Positions 17,703 to 25,895 of a stretch of DNA of 64,000 bases are shown piece by piece. The DNA is from Streptomyces hoynatensis. Lineage in GTDB: Bacteria > Actinomycetota > Actinomycetes > Streptomycetales > Streptomycetaceae. Under the pieces are notes generated by a model. The model had not been told where the DNA came from. It searched no databases and saw nothing but the letters and a program-made list of their open reading frames with translations. The position numbers were made by a program, and so were the translations under genes. The stretch spans positions 248,001-312,000 of the forward strand of contig NZ_RBAL01000008.1 in the NCBI RefSeq assembly GCF_003626535.1. The letters are read 5' to 3'. Positions within the stretch are counted from its first letter, which is position 1; every line of letters begins with the position of its first letter.

Positions 17703-18724
17703 GGCCGCTCCTCCCCCGGCACCGGGGCCTCGGCGGGCAGCAGGCCCTCGGCGCGCAGTTCCTCCCACAGGGCGGCCGGCACCGGGTGGCGGAACATCCG
17801 CAGCGCGTCCTCGGCCTCGGCCGCCGACCTGACCCCGACCAGGACGGTCGCGACGGCCTCGTGGCCGTAGGGAAAGGCCAGCGCGGCGGCCCGCAGCGGA
17901 ACCCCGTGCCGGGCGGCGACCTCCTTGATCCGCAGGGCCTTCGCCACCATCGGCGCCGGGGCGGGCCCGTAGTTGTAGGTGCCGCCAGGGCGCGGGTCGG
18001 CGAGCAGCCCCGCGTTGTAGACCCCGCCGACGATGACGCTCCTGCCCCGCGCGGCGGCGGCGGGCAGCAGCTCGGCCAGCCCGTCCTGGTCGAGCAGGGA
18101 GTAGTGCCCGGCGAGCAGGACGGCGTCCACGTCGGTGTCGCGGACGAAGCGGGTGAGCATCGCGGCCTGGTTCATGCCCGCGCCGATCGCCCCGACGGTG
18201 CCCTCGGCGCGCATCCGCTCCAGCTCCGGGTACGCCTCGCGGAACGCCTGCTCCTCGTGGTCGTCCGGGTCGTGGATGAGCACGAGGTCGACGCGGTCCA
18301 GGCCGAGGCGCTCCAGGCTCTCCTCCAGGCTCCGGCGCACCCCGGCGGCGCTGAAGTCCCACTCCCTGCGGTGGGTGGCGGGCAGCCCGGGGAAGCCCTC
18401 GGCCGCGTCGTCGCCTTCGAGCGCCGCGCCCTCGTTGGGTATCAGCAGGCGGCCGACCTTGGTGGAGAGGGTGTACTCCGCGCGCGGCTTGTCCGCCAGC
18501 GCCGCGCCGAGGCGCCGCTCGCCGAGGCCGATGCCGTAGTGCGGGGCGGTGTCGAAGCAGCGCACCCCCAGCTGCCAGGCCCGCTCGACGGCCGCCCTGG
18601 CGTCCTCCTCGCGCACCGGGGCGCCGTACCCGGCCAGGGGCGCGCCGCCCAGCGCGAGCTCGCTGACCTCGACCCCGCTGCCGCCCAGCTCCCGGTGCCG
18701 CAGCTGCCTGCCTACTGCCGTCAT
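17699..18724 (-). CDS. Aldo/keto reductase, L-fucose dehydrogenase-like
   Basis: 341 residues. The AKR tetrad is visible: Asp and Tyr in DTAPHYGIGLGE, Lys in STKVGRLL, His in LIHDPDDH. FDTAPHYGxGxxE and the DPDDH loop are typical of the D-threo-aldose 1-dehydrogenase/L-fucose dehydrogenase subgroup, which oxidises L-fucose to the lactone with NAD(P). The genes on either side, a lactonase and an L-fuconate dehydratase, supply the next two steps, which makes the substrate call fairly secure. It begins 100 bases after the dehydratase stop. Confidence 0.87.
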   Translation of the reverse strand: MTAVGRQLRHRELGGSGVEVSELALGGAPLAGYGAPVREEDARAAVERAWQLGVRCFDTAPHYGIGLGERRLGAALADKPRAEYTLSTKVGRLLIPNEGAALEGDDAAEGFPGLPATHRREWDFSAAGVRRSLEESLERLGLDRVDLVLIHDPDDHEEQAFREAYPELERMRAEGTVGAIGAGMNQAAMLTRFVRDTDVDAVLLAGHYSLLDQDGLAELLPAAAARGRSVIVGGVYNAGLLADPRPGGTYNYGPAPAPMVAKALRIKEVAARHGVPLRAAALAFPYGHEAVATVLVGVRSAAEAEDALRMFRHPVPAALWEELRAEGLLPAEAPVPGEERP

Positions 18725-18824
18725 GAACTTGTCGCCTCCCGAGTTCTCGGTGCCGCGTTCACGTGCTCGCCGGGCCAGGGCCCCGGCCCGGTACCGCCGC
18801 CGGGTGCCGCCCCGGCCCCGGCCG

Positions 18825-20162
18825 TTACGCGGGGCCGGCCTGGGCGGCCAGGTCGGCCGCCCAGAACTCGCCGCCCGGATAGGCGAACTCGGCGAGCGTC
18901 CTGGGCAGCATCGCCGCGGAGAAGCCGGGCGCGACCGGCGCCGCGTAGCGGCCGCCCTCGATCCGCACCGGGTCCGCGAAGTGCTCGTGCAGGTGGTCCA
19001 CGTACTCGATGACCCGGTTCTCCGTGGTGCCGCTGAGCGCGACGAAGTCGAACATGGCCAGGTGCTGGACCAGTTCGCACAGCCCCACTCCCCCGGCGTG
19101 CGGGCAGACCGGGACGCCGAACTTCGCGGCGAGCAGGAGCACGGCCAGGTTCTCGTTCACGCCGCCGACGCGGGCCGCGTCGATCTGCGCGATGTCGATC
19201 GCCCCGCTCTGCAGGAGCTGCTTGAAGACGATCCGGTTCTGCGCGTGCTCCCCGGTGGCGACCCGCACCGGGGCGACCCCGCGGCGGATGGCGGCGTGGC
19301 CGAGGACGTCGTCCGGGCTGGTGGGCTCCTCGATCCAGTACGGGTCGAACTCGGCGAGCGCCCGCACCCAGTCGATGGCCTGGCCGACGTCCCAGCGCTG
19401 GTTGGCGTCGATGGCGATCCTGATGTCGGGGCCGACGGCGGCCCTGGCCGCGCGCAGGCGCCTGATGTCGTCCTCCAGGTCGGCGCCCACCTTGAGCTTG
19501 ATCTGGGTGAAGCCGGCCGCCACCGCCTCCGTGGCCAGGCGGGTCAGCTTGCCGTCGGAGTACCCGAGCCAGCCGGGCGAGGTGGTGTAGGCCGGGTAGC
19601 CGCGCTCCCGCAGCTCGGCCGCCCGCACCGCGGCGCCCTCCCGGCCGCGGCGCAGCAGGCCCAGGGCCTCCTCGGGGGTCAGCGCGTCGGTCAGGTACCT
19701 GAAGTCGACCTGGGAGACCAGCCACTCCGGGTCGGCCTCGGCGAGGAACTGCCACAGCGGCTTGCCTGCGTGCCGCGCCGCCAGGTCCCAGGCGGCGTTG
19801 ACCACCGCCCCGATGGCCATGTGCATCACGCCCTTCTCGGGGCCGAGCCAGCGCAGCTGGCTGTCCCCGACCAGGGCCCGGGACAGCCCGCCCGGGTCGG
19901 CGCACAGCTCGTCCACGTGCCGCCCCACGACGTAGGGCGCGAGCGCCCTGATCGCCGCGACCTGGACGTCGTTGCCCCGGCCGATGGTGAACGCGAAGCC
20001 GTGGCCCGCCAGCTCGGAGCCGGAGCTGGTGCGCAGCACCACGTAGGCGGCCGAGTAGTCGGGGTCCGGGTTCATCGCGTCCGAGCCGTCGAGCTCTCGT
20101 GAGGTGGGGAACCTGATGTCGTGGGCGTCGATCGCGGTGATCCTGGGCGAACTTGCGGACAT
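18825..20162 (-). CDS. L-fuconate dehydratase (enolase superfamily)
   Basis: 445 residues, the FucD length. Catalytic and metal motifs in order: IKLKVG (base Lys), AIDANQRWD (metal Asp), WIEEPTSPDD (metal Glu), GEHAQNR (metal Glu) and CPHAGGVGLCE (catalytic His). The last motif is characteristic of L-fuconate dehydratases. The reaction gives 2-keto-3-deoxy-L-fuconate. ATG at 20162 was chosen because the 22-codon extension upstream (MCGMKCGSSV) is not family-like. It is the first gene of a three-gene catabolic set on the minus strand; no transporter or regulator is adjacent. Confidence 0.93.
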   Translation of the reverse strand: MSASSPRITAIDAHDIRFPTSRELDGSDAMNPDPDYSAAYVVLRTSSGSELAGHGFAFTIGRGNDVQVAAIRALAPYVVGRHVDELCADPGGLSRALVGDSQLRWLGPEKGVMHMAIGAVVNAAWDLAARHAGKPLWQFLAEADPEWLVSQVDFRYLTDALTPEEALGLLRRGREGAAVRAAELRERGYPAYTTSPGWLGYSDGKLTRLATEAVAAGFTQIKLKVGADLEDDIRRLRAARAAVGPDIRIAIDANQRWDVGQAIDWVRALAEFDPYWIEEPTSPDDVLGHAAIRRGVAPVRVATGEHAQNRIVFKQLLQSGAIDIAQIDAARVGGVNENLAVLLLAAKFGVPVCPHAGGVGLCELVQHLAMFDFVALSGTTENRVIEYVDHLHEHFADPVRIEGGRYAAPVAPGFSAAMLPRTLAEFAYPGGEFWAADLAAQAGPA

Positions 20163-20271
20163 CGCTGGCCTCTCGCGCGGGGTGAGTGCGGCTCTGGGAA
20201 CACTAGAGCCGCACTTCATCCCACACAAGTAAACGATCTCGCCCGGCTCGTCTTCTTCGGCCGGCGGGCCG

Positions 20272-21771
20272 TCAGCCGCCGCGGCGCGCCCCGAGGGTGG
20301 CCCCGGGCGTGCCGCCGGCCTCCCCCGGCCCGCGCGTCCCGCCGCCTGAGGGGCGCGCCGCGACCGTCTGCCACCAGGGGTCGAGGGGCAGCCCCAGGTC
20401 CGGTTCGAAGGACTCGCCGGGGCGCGGCACGGCCACGGTCACCCCCGCGTTCCTCGCCTCGCCCACCGTCCGTTCCGCGGGCTCGTCCCACGGGTGCAGC
20501 GCCAGGTTGAACGTGCCCCAGTGGATCGGCAGCAGCACGCCGTGCGGGGTGCCGCCGGAGAGGTCGACGTGGGCCCGCACGCCCTCCTCCGGGGTCATGT
20601 GGATGTCCGGCCAGTAGGCCTCGCTGTAGGCCCCTATCTGCATCATCGTGGCGTCGAAGGGGCCCAGGCGGCTGCCTATCTCGGCGAAGCCGGGGAAGTA
20701 CCCGGTGTCGCCGCTGTGGAAGATCCGGTGCCCCGGGCCCGCCACGGCCCAGGAGGCCCACAGCGTGCGGCCCAGGTTGCGCAGGCCGCGGCCGCAGAAG
20801 TGCTGGCCCGGGGTGGCGGTGAGGGTCAGCCCGCCCACGCGCGTCGTCTCGTACCAGTCGAGCTCCCTGATCCGGCCGGCCGGGACGCCCCAGTGCTCCA
20901 GGTGTGCCCCGACGCCGAGCGGGACGGCGAAGACGGCGTCGGAGGCGATCAGGGCGCGGACGGTGGGCATGTCGAGGTGGTCGTAGTGGTCGTGCGAGAT
21001 GACGACCGCGTCGTAGGGGCCGAGCGCGGCGAGCGGGGCGGGGGCCGGGTGCAGCCGCTTGGGGCCGGCGAAGGCGAACGGCGAGCAGCGCTCGCCCCAG
21101 ACCGGGTCGAAGAGCACCCGGTGCCCGTCGATCTCGGCGAGCACCGTGGCGTGGCCGAGCCAGGTCAGCCGCAGCCCGGAGGCGGGTGGCTCGGCCGCGG
21201 CGGCGGCCGGGGGCCGGACGATCGGCAGCGCCCGGGCGGGCTTGCGGCGCACCCGGTCGGCCCGGCGCAGCGCGTCGCGGATCATGGGCACGATCTGGCG
21301 GGGGCTGCCCGCGGCGCCGACGGGCAGCTCGTTGCGGAAGGCACCGTCGCGGAACTGCGGCGAGCGCCGCACGCGCGCCAGCCGCTCCCCGGTGGGCTCG
21401 GCGCCGAAGGAGGCCGGCCGCAGCCGCGACAGCAGGGAGGGCCGCCGGGCGCGGACCCCGGCGGCCGGGGCGGCCGGGCGCGCGGCCGGGGCGGGCGGGG
21501 CGGTGGGGGTGCCCGAGGGGGGCGCGGCGGCGGGCGCGTCGGCGAGCGCCGCCGCGGGCGCCGGGCCCGGCCCGGGAGCGGAGGCCGGCACGGGGGCCGC
21601 GGCGGGCAGCCCGGAGGACTCGGAGGCGGGCTCGGGAGCGGGCCCCGCGGAAGGCGCCGCGGCGGGCGGGCCCGAGGGCGCGGACTGCTGCCCGGGGGGC
21701 GTGGACGGCTGCTGCTCGGACGACTGCTCGGACGACTGCTCGGACGACGTGGACGAGGACGGCTCGGACAC
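20272..21771 (-). CDS. Metallo-beta-lactamase-fold hydrolase (NAPE-PLD-like)
   Basis: 499 residues. Residues 1-100 are a low-complexity Ser/Glu/Gln then Pro/Ala region; the catalytic part follows from about 165. Metal motifs: LTWLGHATVL, SHDHYDHLD (HxHxDH), TPGQHFCGRG, FHSGDTGYFPGF and LLPIHWGTFNL. This set matches the YfnB/NAPE-hydrolysing phospholipase D-like branch of Zn hydrolases. The preceding RNELPVGAAGSPRQIVP segment also belongs to that branch. GTG at 21771 has GGGAGG 6 bases upstream. The physiological substrate, possibly an N-acyl phospholipid, is not known. Confidence 0.85.
   Translation of the reverse strand: MSEPSSSTSSEQSSEQSSEQQPSTPPGQQSAPSGPPAAAPSAGPAPEPASESSGLPAAAPVPASAPGPGPAPAAALADAPAAAPPSGTPTAPPAPAARPAAPAAGVRARRPSLLSRLRPASFGAEPTGERLARVRRSPQFRDGAFRNELPVGAAGSPRQIVPMIRDALRRADRVRRKPARALPIVRPPAAAAAEPPASGLRLTWLGHATVLAEIDGHRVLFDPVWGERCSPFAFAGPKRLHPAPAPLAALGPYDAVVISHDHYDHLDMPTVRALIASDAVFAVPLGVGAHLEHWGVPAGRIRELDWYETTRVGGLTLTATPGQHFCGRGLRNLGRTLWASWAVAGPGHRIFHSGDTGYFPGFAEIGSRLGPFDATMMQIGAYSEAYWPDIHMTPEEGVRAHVDLSGGTPHGVLLPIHWGTFNLALHPWDEPAERTVGEARNAGVTVAVPRPGESFEPDLGLPLDPWWQTVAARPSGGGTRGPGEAGGTPGATLGARRGG
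21712..21747. repeat. Three tandem 12-bp repeats in the hydrolase 5' end
   Basis: CTGCTCGGACGA occurs three times in direct succession. On the minus strand it encodes the Ser-Ser-Glu-Gln repeats near the protein's N-terminus. Being a multiple of 3, copy number can change without shifting frame. Confidence 0.85.
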
Positions 21772-21924
21772 GTGAACCTCCCAGAACGCGGATGTCGCCA
21801 CTGTAATTCATCGGAGTGACAGCCCCTCACTGTCAGCGAGCCGTCCCAGCGTGCGGGGGGTGGCCGCGGTAGGGGCGTCCCGCCGCGTTTGGGAAAACGC
21901 ATCCGCGGGCCGGATAGTTGCCTC

Positions 21925-22431
21925 ATGTCTTACTCCACCGTCGTCGTCATGGGCGTCTCGGCCGTGGGCAAGAGCACCGTCGCCCGGGAGCTCGCCCAGC
22001 GCCTCGGGGTGCCCTTCGCCGAGGCCGACGACTTCCACTCCGAGGCCAACATCGCGAAGATGTCCGCCGGCATCCCCCTGACCGACGCGGACCGTACGCC
22101 CTGGCTGGCGGCGATCGGCGGGTGGCTGCGCGAGCGGGAGGCGGAGGGCTCGGGCGGGGTGGTGACCTGCTCGGCCCTGAAGCGCACCTACCGGGACGTG
22201 CTGCGCGAGGCGGCGCCTGGGGTCTTCTTCCTGCACCTGACCGGGAGCAGGGAACTGCTTCAGGAGCGGATCGCCGCCCGCCAAGGGCACTTCATGCCGC
22301 CGGGGCTGCTGCGTTCGCAGCTGGAGACGCTGGAGCCGCTCGGCGCGGACGAGTTCGGCACGGCCATGGACGTGGGGGCGGCGCCTGCGGAGCTGGTGGG
22401 TGAGGCACTGGAGCGGCTGTCCCGCGCCTGA
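21925..22431 (+). CDS. gntK: Gluconokinase
   Basis: 168 residues, the usual GntK size. The P-loop is GVSAVGKST near residue 8; EADDFHSEANIAKMSAGIPL, DRTPWL and CSALKRTYRDVLR are the gluconate kinase signatures, with FMPPGLLRSQLETLEPL later. It phosphorylates D-gluconate to 6-phosphogluconate for the pentose phosphate pathway. ATG at 21925 (MSYSTVVVMG) has no clear ribosome site, and an in-frame ATG 12 codons upstream is possible but less family-like. It is a single gene, convergent with the sugar-isomerase operon and separated from it by a strong hairpin. No gluconate permease is nearby. Confidence 0.93.
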   Translation: MSYSTVVVMGVSAVGKSTVARELAQRLGVPFAEADDFHSEANIAKMSAGIPLTDADRTPWLAAIGGWLREREAEGSGGVVTCSALKRTYRDVLREAAPGVFFLHLTGSRELLQERIAARQGHFMPPGLLRSQLETLEPLGADEFGTAMDVGAAPAELVGEALERLSRA

Positions 22432-22441
22432 GGGAGCGCGG

Positions 22442-22475
22442 CGCCACCCGCGCCCGGGGCCGGGCGCGGGTGGCG
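22442..22475. terminator. Strong bidirectional terminator hairpin
   Basis: A 15-bp uninterrupted stem (arms begin CGCCACCCGC and end GCGGGTGGCG) with a 4-base loop separates convergent gntK and the isomerase gene. It starts 11 bases after the gntK stop and ends 7 bases before the other stop, so it can serve both. Confidence 0.8.
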
Positions 22476-22481
22476 GCGGCG

Positions 22482-23483
22482 TCAGTCCTTGCCGAAGGCC
22501 GCGTCGAAGGAGGCGGTCGGCGGCGGGTAGTCGTAGGCGCGCAGGCGGGCGAGGGCCTCGGGGGCGCCGGCCAGGCGGTCCATTCCCGCGTCCTCCCACT
22601 CCACGGAGATCGGCCCGTCGTAGCCGATGGCGCGCAGCATGCGGAAGACGTCCTCCCAGGCCACGTCCCCGTGGCCGGCGGAGACGAAGTCCCAGCCGCG
22701 CCGCGGGTCGCCCCAGGGCAGGTGGGAGCCGAGGCGGCCGTTGCGGCCGTCCAGCCTGCGCCTGGCCTCCTTGCAGTCCACGTGGTAGATCCGGTCCCGG
22801 TAGTCGTAGAGGAAGCCGACCGGGTCGAGGTCCTGCCACACGAAGTGGCTCGGGTCGAAGTTCAGGCCGAAGGCGGGCCGGTTCCCGACCGCGTCGAGGG
22901 CGCGTTTGGTCGTCCAGTAGTCATAGGCGATCTCGCTGGGGTGCACCTCGTGCGCGAAGCGGACGCCCTCGGCGTCGAACACGTCGAGGATGGGGTTCCA
23001 GCGCTCGGCAAAGTCCTCGTAGCCGCGGTCGATCATGCCGGGCGGCACCGGCGGGAACATCGCCACCAAGTGCCAGATCGAGGAGCCCGTGAAGCCGACG
23101 ACGGTCTGCACGCCGAAGGCCGCCGCGGCCCGCGCGGTGTCGGCGATCTCCTTGGCGGCCCTGGTGCGCACGCCCTCGGGCTCGCCGTCCCCCCAGATCC
23201 TGGCGGGCAGGATGCCCTGGTGGCGCTCGTCGATGGGGTGGTCGCAGACGGCCTGCCCGACGAGGTGGTTGGAGATGGCCCAGCACTTCAGGCCGTACTT
23301 CTCCAGCAGGGCCCGGCGCCCGGCCACGTAGCCGGGCTCGGCCAGCGCGCGGTCCACCTCGAAGTGGTCCCCCCAGCAGGCGAGTTCGAGGCCGTCGTAG
23401 CCGAAGTCGCGGGCCAGCCTGCAGACCTCCTCCAGGGGGAGGTCCGCCCACTGGCCGGTGAACAGGGTGAAGTTGCGTGGCAT
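22482..23483 (-). CDS. Sugar phosphate isomerase/epimerase (AP-endonuclease-2 TIM barrel)
   Basis: 333 residues. The xylose-isomerase-like barrel shows metal ligands in FAHEVHPSEIAYDY (Glu), LNFDPSHFVWQDLDP (Asp, His), HVDCKEARR (Asp) and VEWEDAGMD (Glu). The family includes inosose dehydratases/isomerases and 3-keto sugar epimerases; with the Gfo/Idh dehydrogenase upstream it probably acts on a keto intermediate made by that enzyme. Two starts are possible: ATG 23492, overlapping the previous stop (ATGA), or ATG 23483, which has AAGGAG at better spacing; I use the latter. It is the last gene of the importer operon. Confidence 0.88.
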   Translation of the reverse strand: MPRNFTLFTGQWADLPLEEVCRLARDFGYDGLELACWGDHFEVDRALAEPGYVAGRRALLEKYGLKCWAISNHLVGQAVCDHPIDERHQGILPARIWGDGEPEGVRTRAAKEIADTARAAAAFGVQTVVGFTGSSIWHLVAMFPPVPPGMIDRGYEDFAERWNPILDVFDAEGVRFAHEVHPSEIAYDYWTTKRALDAVGNRPAFGLNFDPSHFVWQDLDPVGFLYDYRDRIYHVDCKEARRRLDGRNGRLGSHLPWGDPRRGWDFVSAGHGDVAWEDVFRMLRAIGYDGPISVEWEDAGMDRLAGAPEALARLRAYDYPPPTASFDAAFGKD

Positions 23484-23488
23484 GGCGT

Positions 23489-24673
23489 TCATTCTCCTTG
23501 CTCGTCCCGCGCGGGAAGCGGTACCGGGGTGAAGACGGAGTCGTTGCGCGCGCTCTCCTCGACGGCGGCCAGGACGCGCTGTACCTGGAGTCCCTCGGCG
23601 AATCCGGGCGCCGGCCGGCCGCCCTCCGCGATGGCCCGCACCAGGTCCCTGGCCTGGTGCGTGAAGGTGTGCTCGTAGCCCAGGCCGTGCCCCGGCGGCC
23701 ACCAGCCCTCCAGGTAGGGGTGGTCGGGCTCGGTGACCAGGATGCGGCGGAACCCGGCCTCGGCCGCGGGCAGCGTGTGGTCGTGGAACTCCAGCTCGTT
23801 GAGCCGCTCCAGGTCGAAGGAGAGGGAGCCCTCGGCGCCGTTGACCTCGATCGTCAGCGCGTTCTTGCGGCCGGCCGCCAGGCGGCTCACCTCGAAGGAG
23901 GCCAGCGCGCCCGAGGCCAGGCGGCCGGTGAACAGCGCCGCGTCGTCCACCGTGACCTCGCCGGTGCGCTCCGGGTCCCCGGGCAGCGGGCGCCGCCTGA
24001 TGAACGTCTCGACCTGCGCCGAGACCCCGGTGATCGGCTCGCCGGTGAGGTACTGGGCGAGGTCGACGACGTGCGCGCCGAGGTCGCCGAGGGCGCCGGA
24101 GCCCGCCTTCTCCTTGCGCATCCGCCACACCAGGGGCCCGGCCGGGTCGGTGCCCCAGTCCTGGAGGTAGGTGGCGCGGAGGTGCCGCAGGCTGCCGAGC
24201 CTGCCCTCGGCGATCAGCCGCCTGGCGTGGGCGAGGGCGGGGACGCGGCGGTAGTTGAAGCCGACCATGGCGACCTGGCCGCGGTCCCGGGCGGCGCGGG
24301 CCGCCTCGACCATGGCCTGGGCCTCCGCCTCGTTGTTGGCCAGCGGTTTCTCGCACAGCACGTGCTTGCCCGCCTCGAGCGCCGCGATGGCGATCTCGGC
24401 GTGGCTGTCGCCCGGCGTGCAGATGTCGACGAGTTGCACGTCCTCCCGGGCGATCAGGGCGCGCCAGTCGGTCTCGGCCGCCGCCCAGCCCAGGCGCCCG
24501 GCGGCGGCCGCGACCGCCTCCGGATCGCGGCCGCAGACGGCGGCCATCACGGGGGTGAGCGGCAGGTCGAAGGCGCGGGCGACGGTGCGCCAGCCCTGGG
24601 AGTGGGCGGCGCCCATGAAGGCGTAGCCGACCATGCCGACGCCGAGAGTGGGTGCGGTGGTGGAATGCGGCAT
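23489..24673 (-). CDS. Gfo/Idh/MocA-family sugar or polyol dehydrogenase
   Basis: 394 residues. The Rossmann motif GVGMVGYAFMGAAHS is near residue 11 and the family signature CEKPLANN near 108; a GALGDLGAHVVDLAQY helix carries the conserved Asp and His of the active site. Members oxidise a secondary hydroxyl of sugars or inositols with NAD(P). The operon context, after a ribose-type ABC importer and before a sugar isomerase, points to the first oxidation of the imported compound, possibly an inositol or a rare hexose. ATG at 24673 follows CAGGGAA, which sits within a 17-bp tandem duplication. Confidence 0.9.
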   Translation of the reverse strand: MPHSTTAPTLGVGMVGYAFMGAAHSQGWRTVARAFDLPLTPVMAAVCGRDPEAVAAAAGRLGWAAAETDWRALIAREDVQLVDICTPGDSHAEIAIAALEAGKHVLCEKPLANNEAEAQAMVEAARAARDRGQVAMVGFNYRRVPALAHARRLIAEGRLGSLRHLRATYLQDWGTDPAGPLVWRMRKEKAGSGALGDLGAHVVDLAQYLTGEPITGVSAQVETFIRRRPLPGDPERTGEVTVDDAALFTGRLASGALASFEVSRLAAGRKNALTIEVNGAEGSLSFDLERLNELEFHDHTLPAAEAGFRRILVTEPDHPYLEGWWPPGHGLGYEHTFTHQARDLVRAIAEGGRPAPGFAEGLQVQRVLAAVEESARNDSVFTPVPLPARDEQGE

Positions 24674-24676
24674 CTG

Positions 24677-24710
24677 GTTCCCTGTCAGTCGAAGTTCCCT
24701 GTCAGTTGAA
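24677..24710. repeat. 17-bp tandem duplication at a gene junction
   Basis: GTTCCCTGTCAGTCGAA (24677-24693) is followed directly by the same 17 bases with one change (24694-24710). On the minus strand each copy holds a TGA and an AGGGAA ribosome-site-like sequence, so the junction between the binding-protein stop and the dehydrogenase start has been duplicated. Confidence 0.9.
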
Positions 24711-25766
24711 GCCGGTCGGCAGATACTGCTCGACGTTGTCCCTCGTGACCACGGCGGAATAGAGGGTGATGGAGGTGGGGATCTCCAGCTCGGCGAGGCC
24801 GCTGATCCCCTTGGACTGGCCGAGGGCCCGGGCGAGGTCGATGGCGGAGGCGGCCATCGTCGGGGGGTAGAGGACGGTGGCCTTCACGACGCTGTCGTCG
24901 GCCTGGATGGCCTCCATGACGTGCCGCGAGCCGGCGCCGCCCACCATGAAGAACTCGTCCCGGCCGGCCTGTTCGATGGCGCGTTCGGCGCCGACTCCCT
25001 GGTCGTCGTCGTGGTTCCACAGGGCGTGGAAGCTGGGGACGGCCTGGAGCAGCCCCGACATCACCTCCTGACCCGACTCGACGGTGAACTCGGCGGCCTG
25101 GCGGGCCACCTTCTCGATGTTCGGGTAGTTGGCGAGTGCGTCGTCGAAGCCCTGGGTGCGCTGCCGGGTCAGTTCGAGGTTGTCCAGGCCGGCGAGCTCG
25201 ACGACCTTGGCGTTCTCCACGTCCTTCAGCCGCTCGCCGATGAAGTGGCCCGCGTTCAGGCCCATGCCGTAGTTGTCGCCGCCGACCCAGCACCGGTAGG
25301 CCTGGGCGGTGTCGAAGATCCGGTCGAGGTTGACGACCGGTATGCCGGCTTCCATGGCGGTCAGCGCCACCTGGGTCAGGGCCCGGCCGTCCGCGGGCAG
25401 TACTACGAGCACGTCGACCTCACTGTTGATGAGGGTTTCGATCTGCCCGATCTGCTGAGCGGTGTCGTTGGAGCCCTCGGTCGTCTTCAGCGTAACGTCC
25501 TCGTACTCCTCGGCCCTGCGGTGGGCGTTCTCGTTGATGGCGTTGAGCCAGCCGTGGTCGGCCTGGGGGCCGGCGAAGCCGATGGTGACCGGGCGCCCCG
25601 GGCTGTCGTCGGCGACGGCCGCCTGGCTCTGGCCCTCCCGCTCGTCGTCGCCGGAGGAGGAGCTGTTGCTGGTGCAACCGGTCAGGAGCGCCCCGGCCGA
25701 GGCGGCTGCCGTGCCGAAGAGGAGGTTCCTGCGGGTGGGTCTCGGTGCCGCGGGTGTGGGACTCAT
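24702..25766 (-). CDS. Ribose-type ABC transporter substrate-binding lipoprotein
   Basis: 354 residues. The N-terminus combines a twin-arginine motif (TRRNLLFG) with a lipobox LLTGC (Cys31), so the folded protein may use the Tat route before lipidation. The mature part is a periplasmic-binding-protein-I fold (RbsB class): VTIGFAGPQADHGWLNAINENA, INSEVDVLVVLPADG, GIPVVNLDR and FHALWNHDDDQGVGAERAIE. It delivers a monosaccharide or polyol to the permease/ATPase encoded upstream. A small hairpin (CCTTT, 25773-25777, with AAAGG, 25782-25786) covers its ribosome site. Confidence 0.92.
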   Translation of the reverse strand: MSPTPAAPRPTRRNLLFGTAAASAGALLTGCTSNSSSSGDDEREGQSQAAVADDSPGRPVTIGFAGPQADHGWLNAINENAHRRAEEYEDVTLKTTEGSNDTAQQIGQIETLINSEVDVLVVLPADGRALTQVALTAMEAGIPVVNLDRIFDTAQAYRCWVGGDNYGMGLNAGHFIGERLKDVENAKVVELAGLDNLELTRQRTQGFDDALANYPNIEKVARQAAEFTVESGQEVMSGLLQAVPSFHALWNHDDDQGVGAERAIEQAGRDEFFMVGGAGSRHVMEAIQADDSVVKATVLYPPTMAASAIDLARALGQSKGISGLAELEIPTSITLYSAVVTRDNVEQYLPTGFN

Positions 25767-25895
25767 GACCGACCTTTCCGAAAAGGGGATGGGGTAGGGG
25801 TGGTGGGGTGTGCGTACGGGGATGCATGGGAGGCGGCGCCGGGTGGCGAACGCCGGGAAGGCCGGGGGCCGCGGGGCGCGGCCGGGCCGGGGCGC

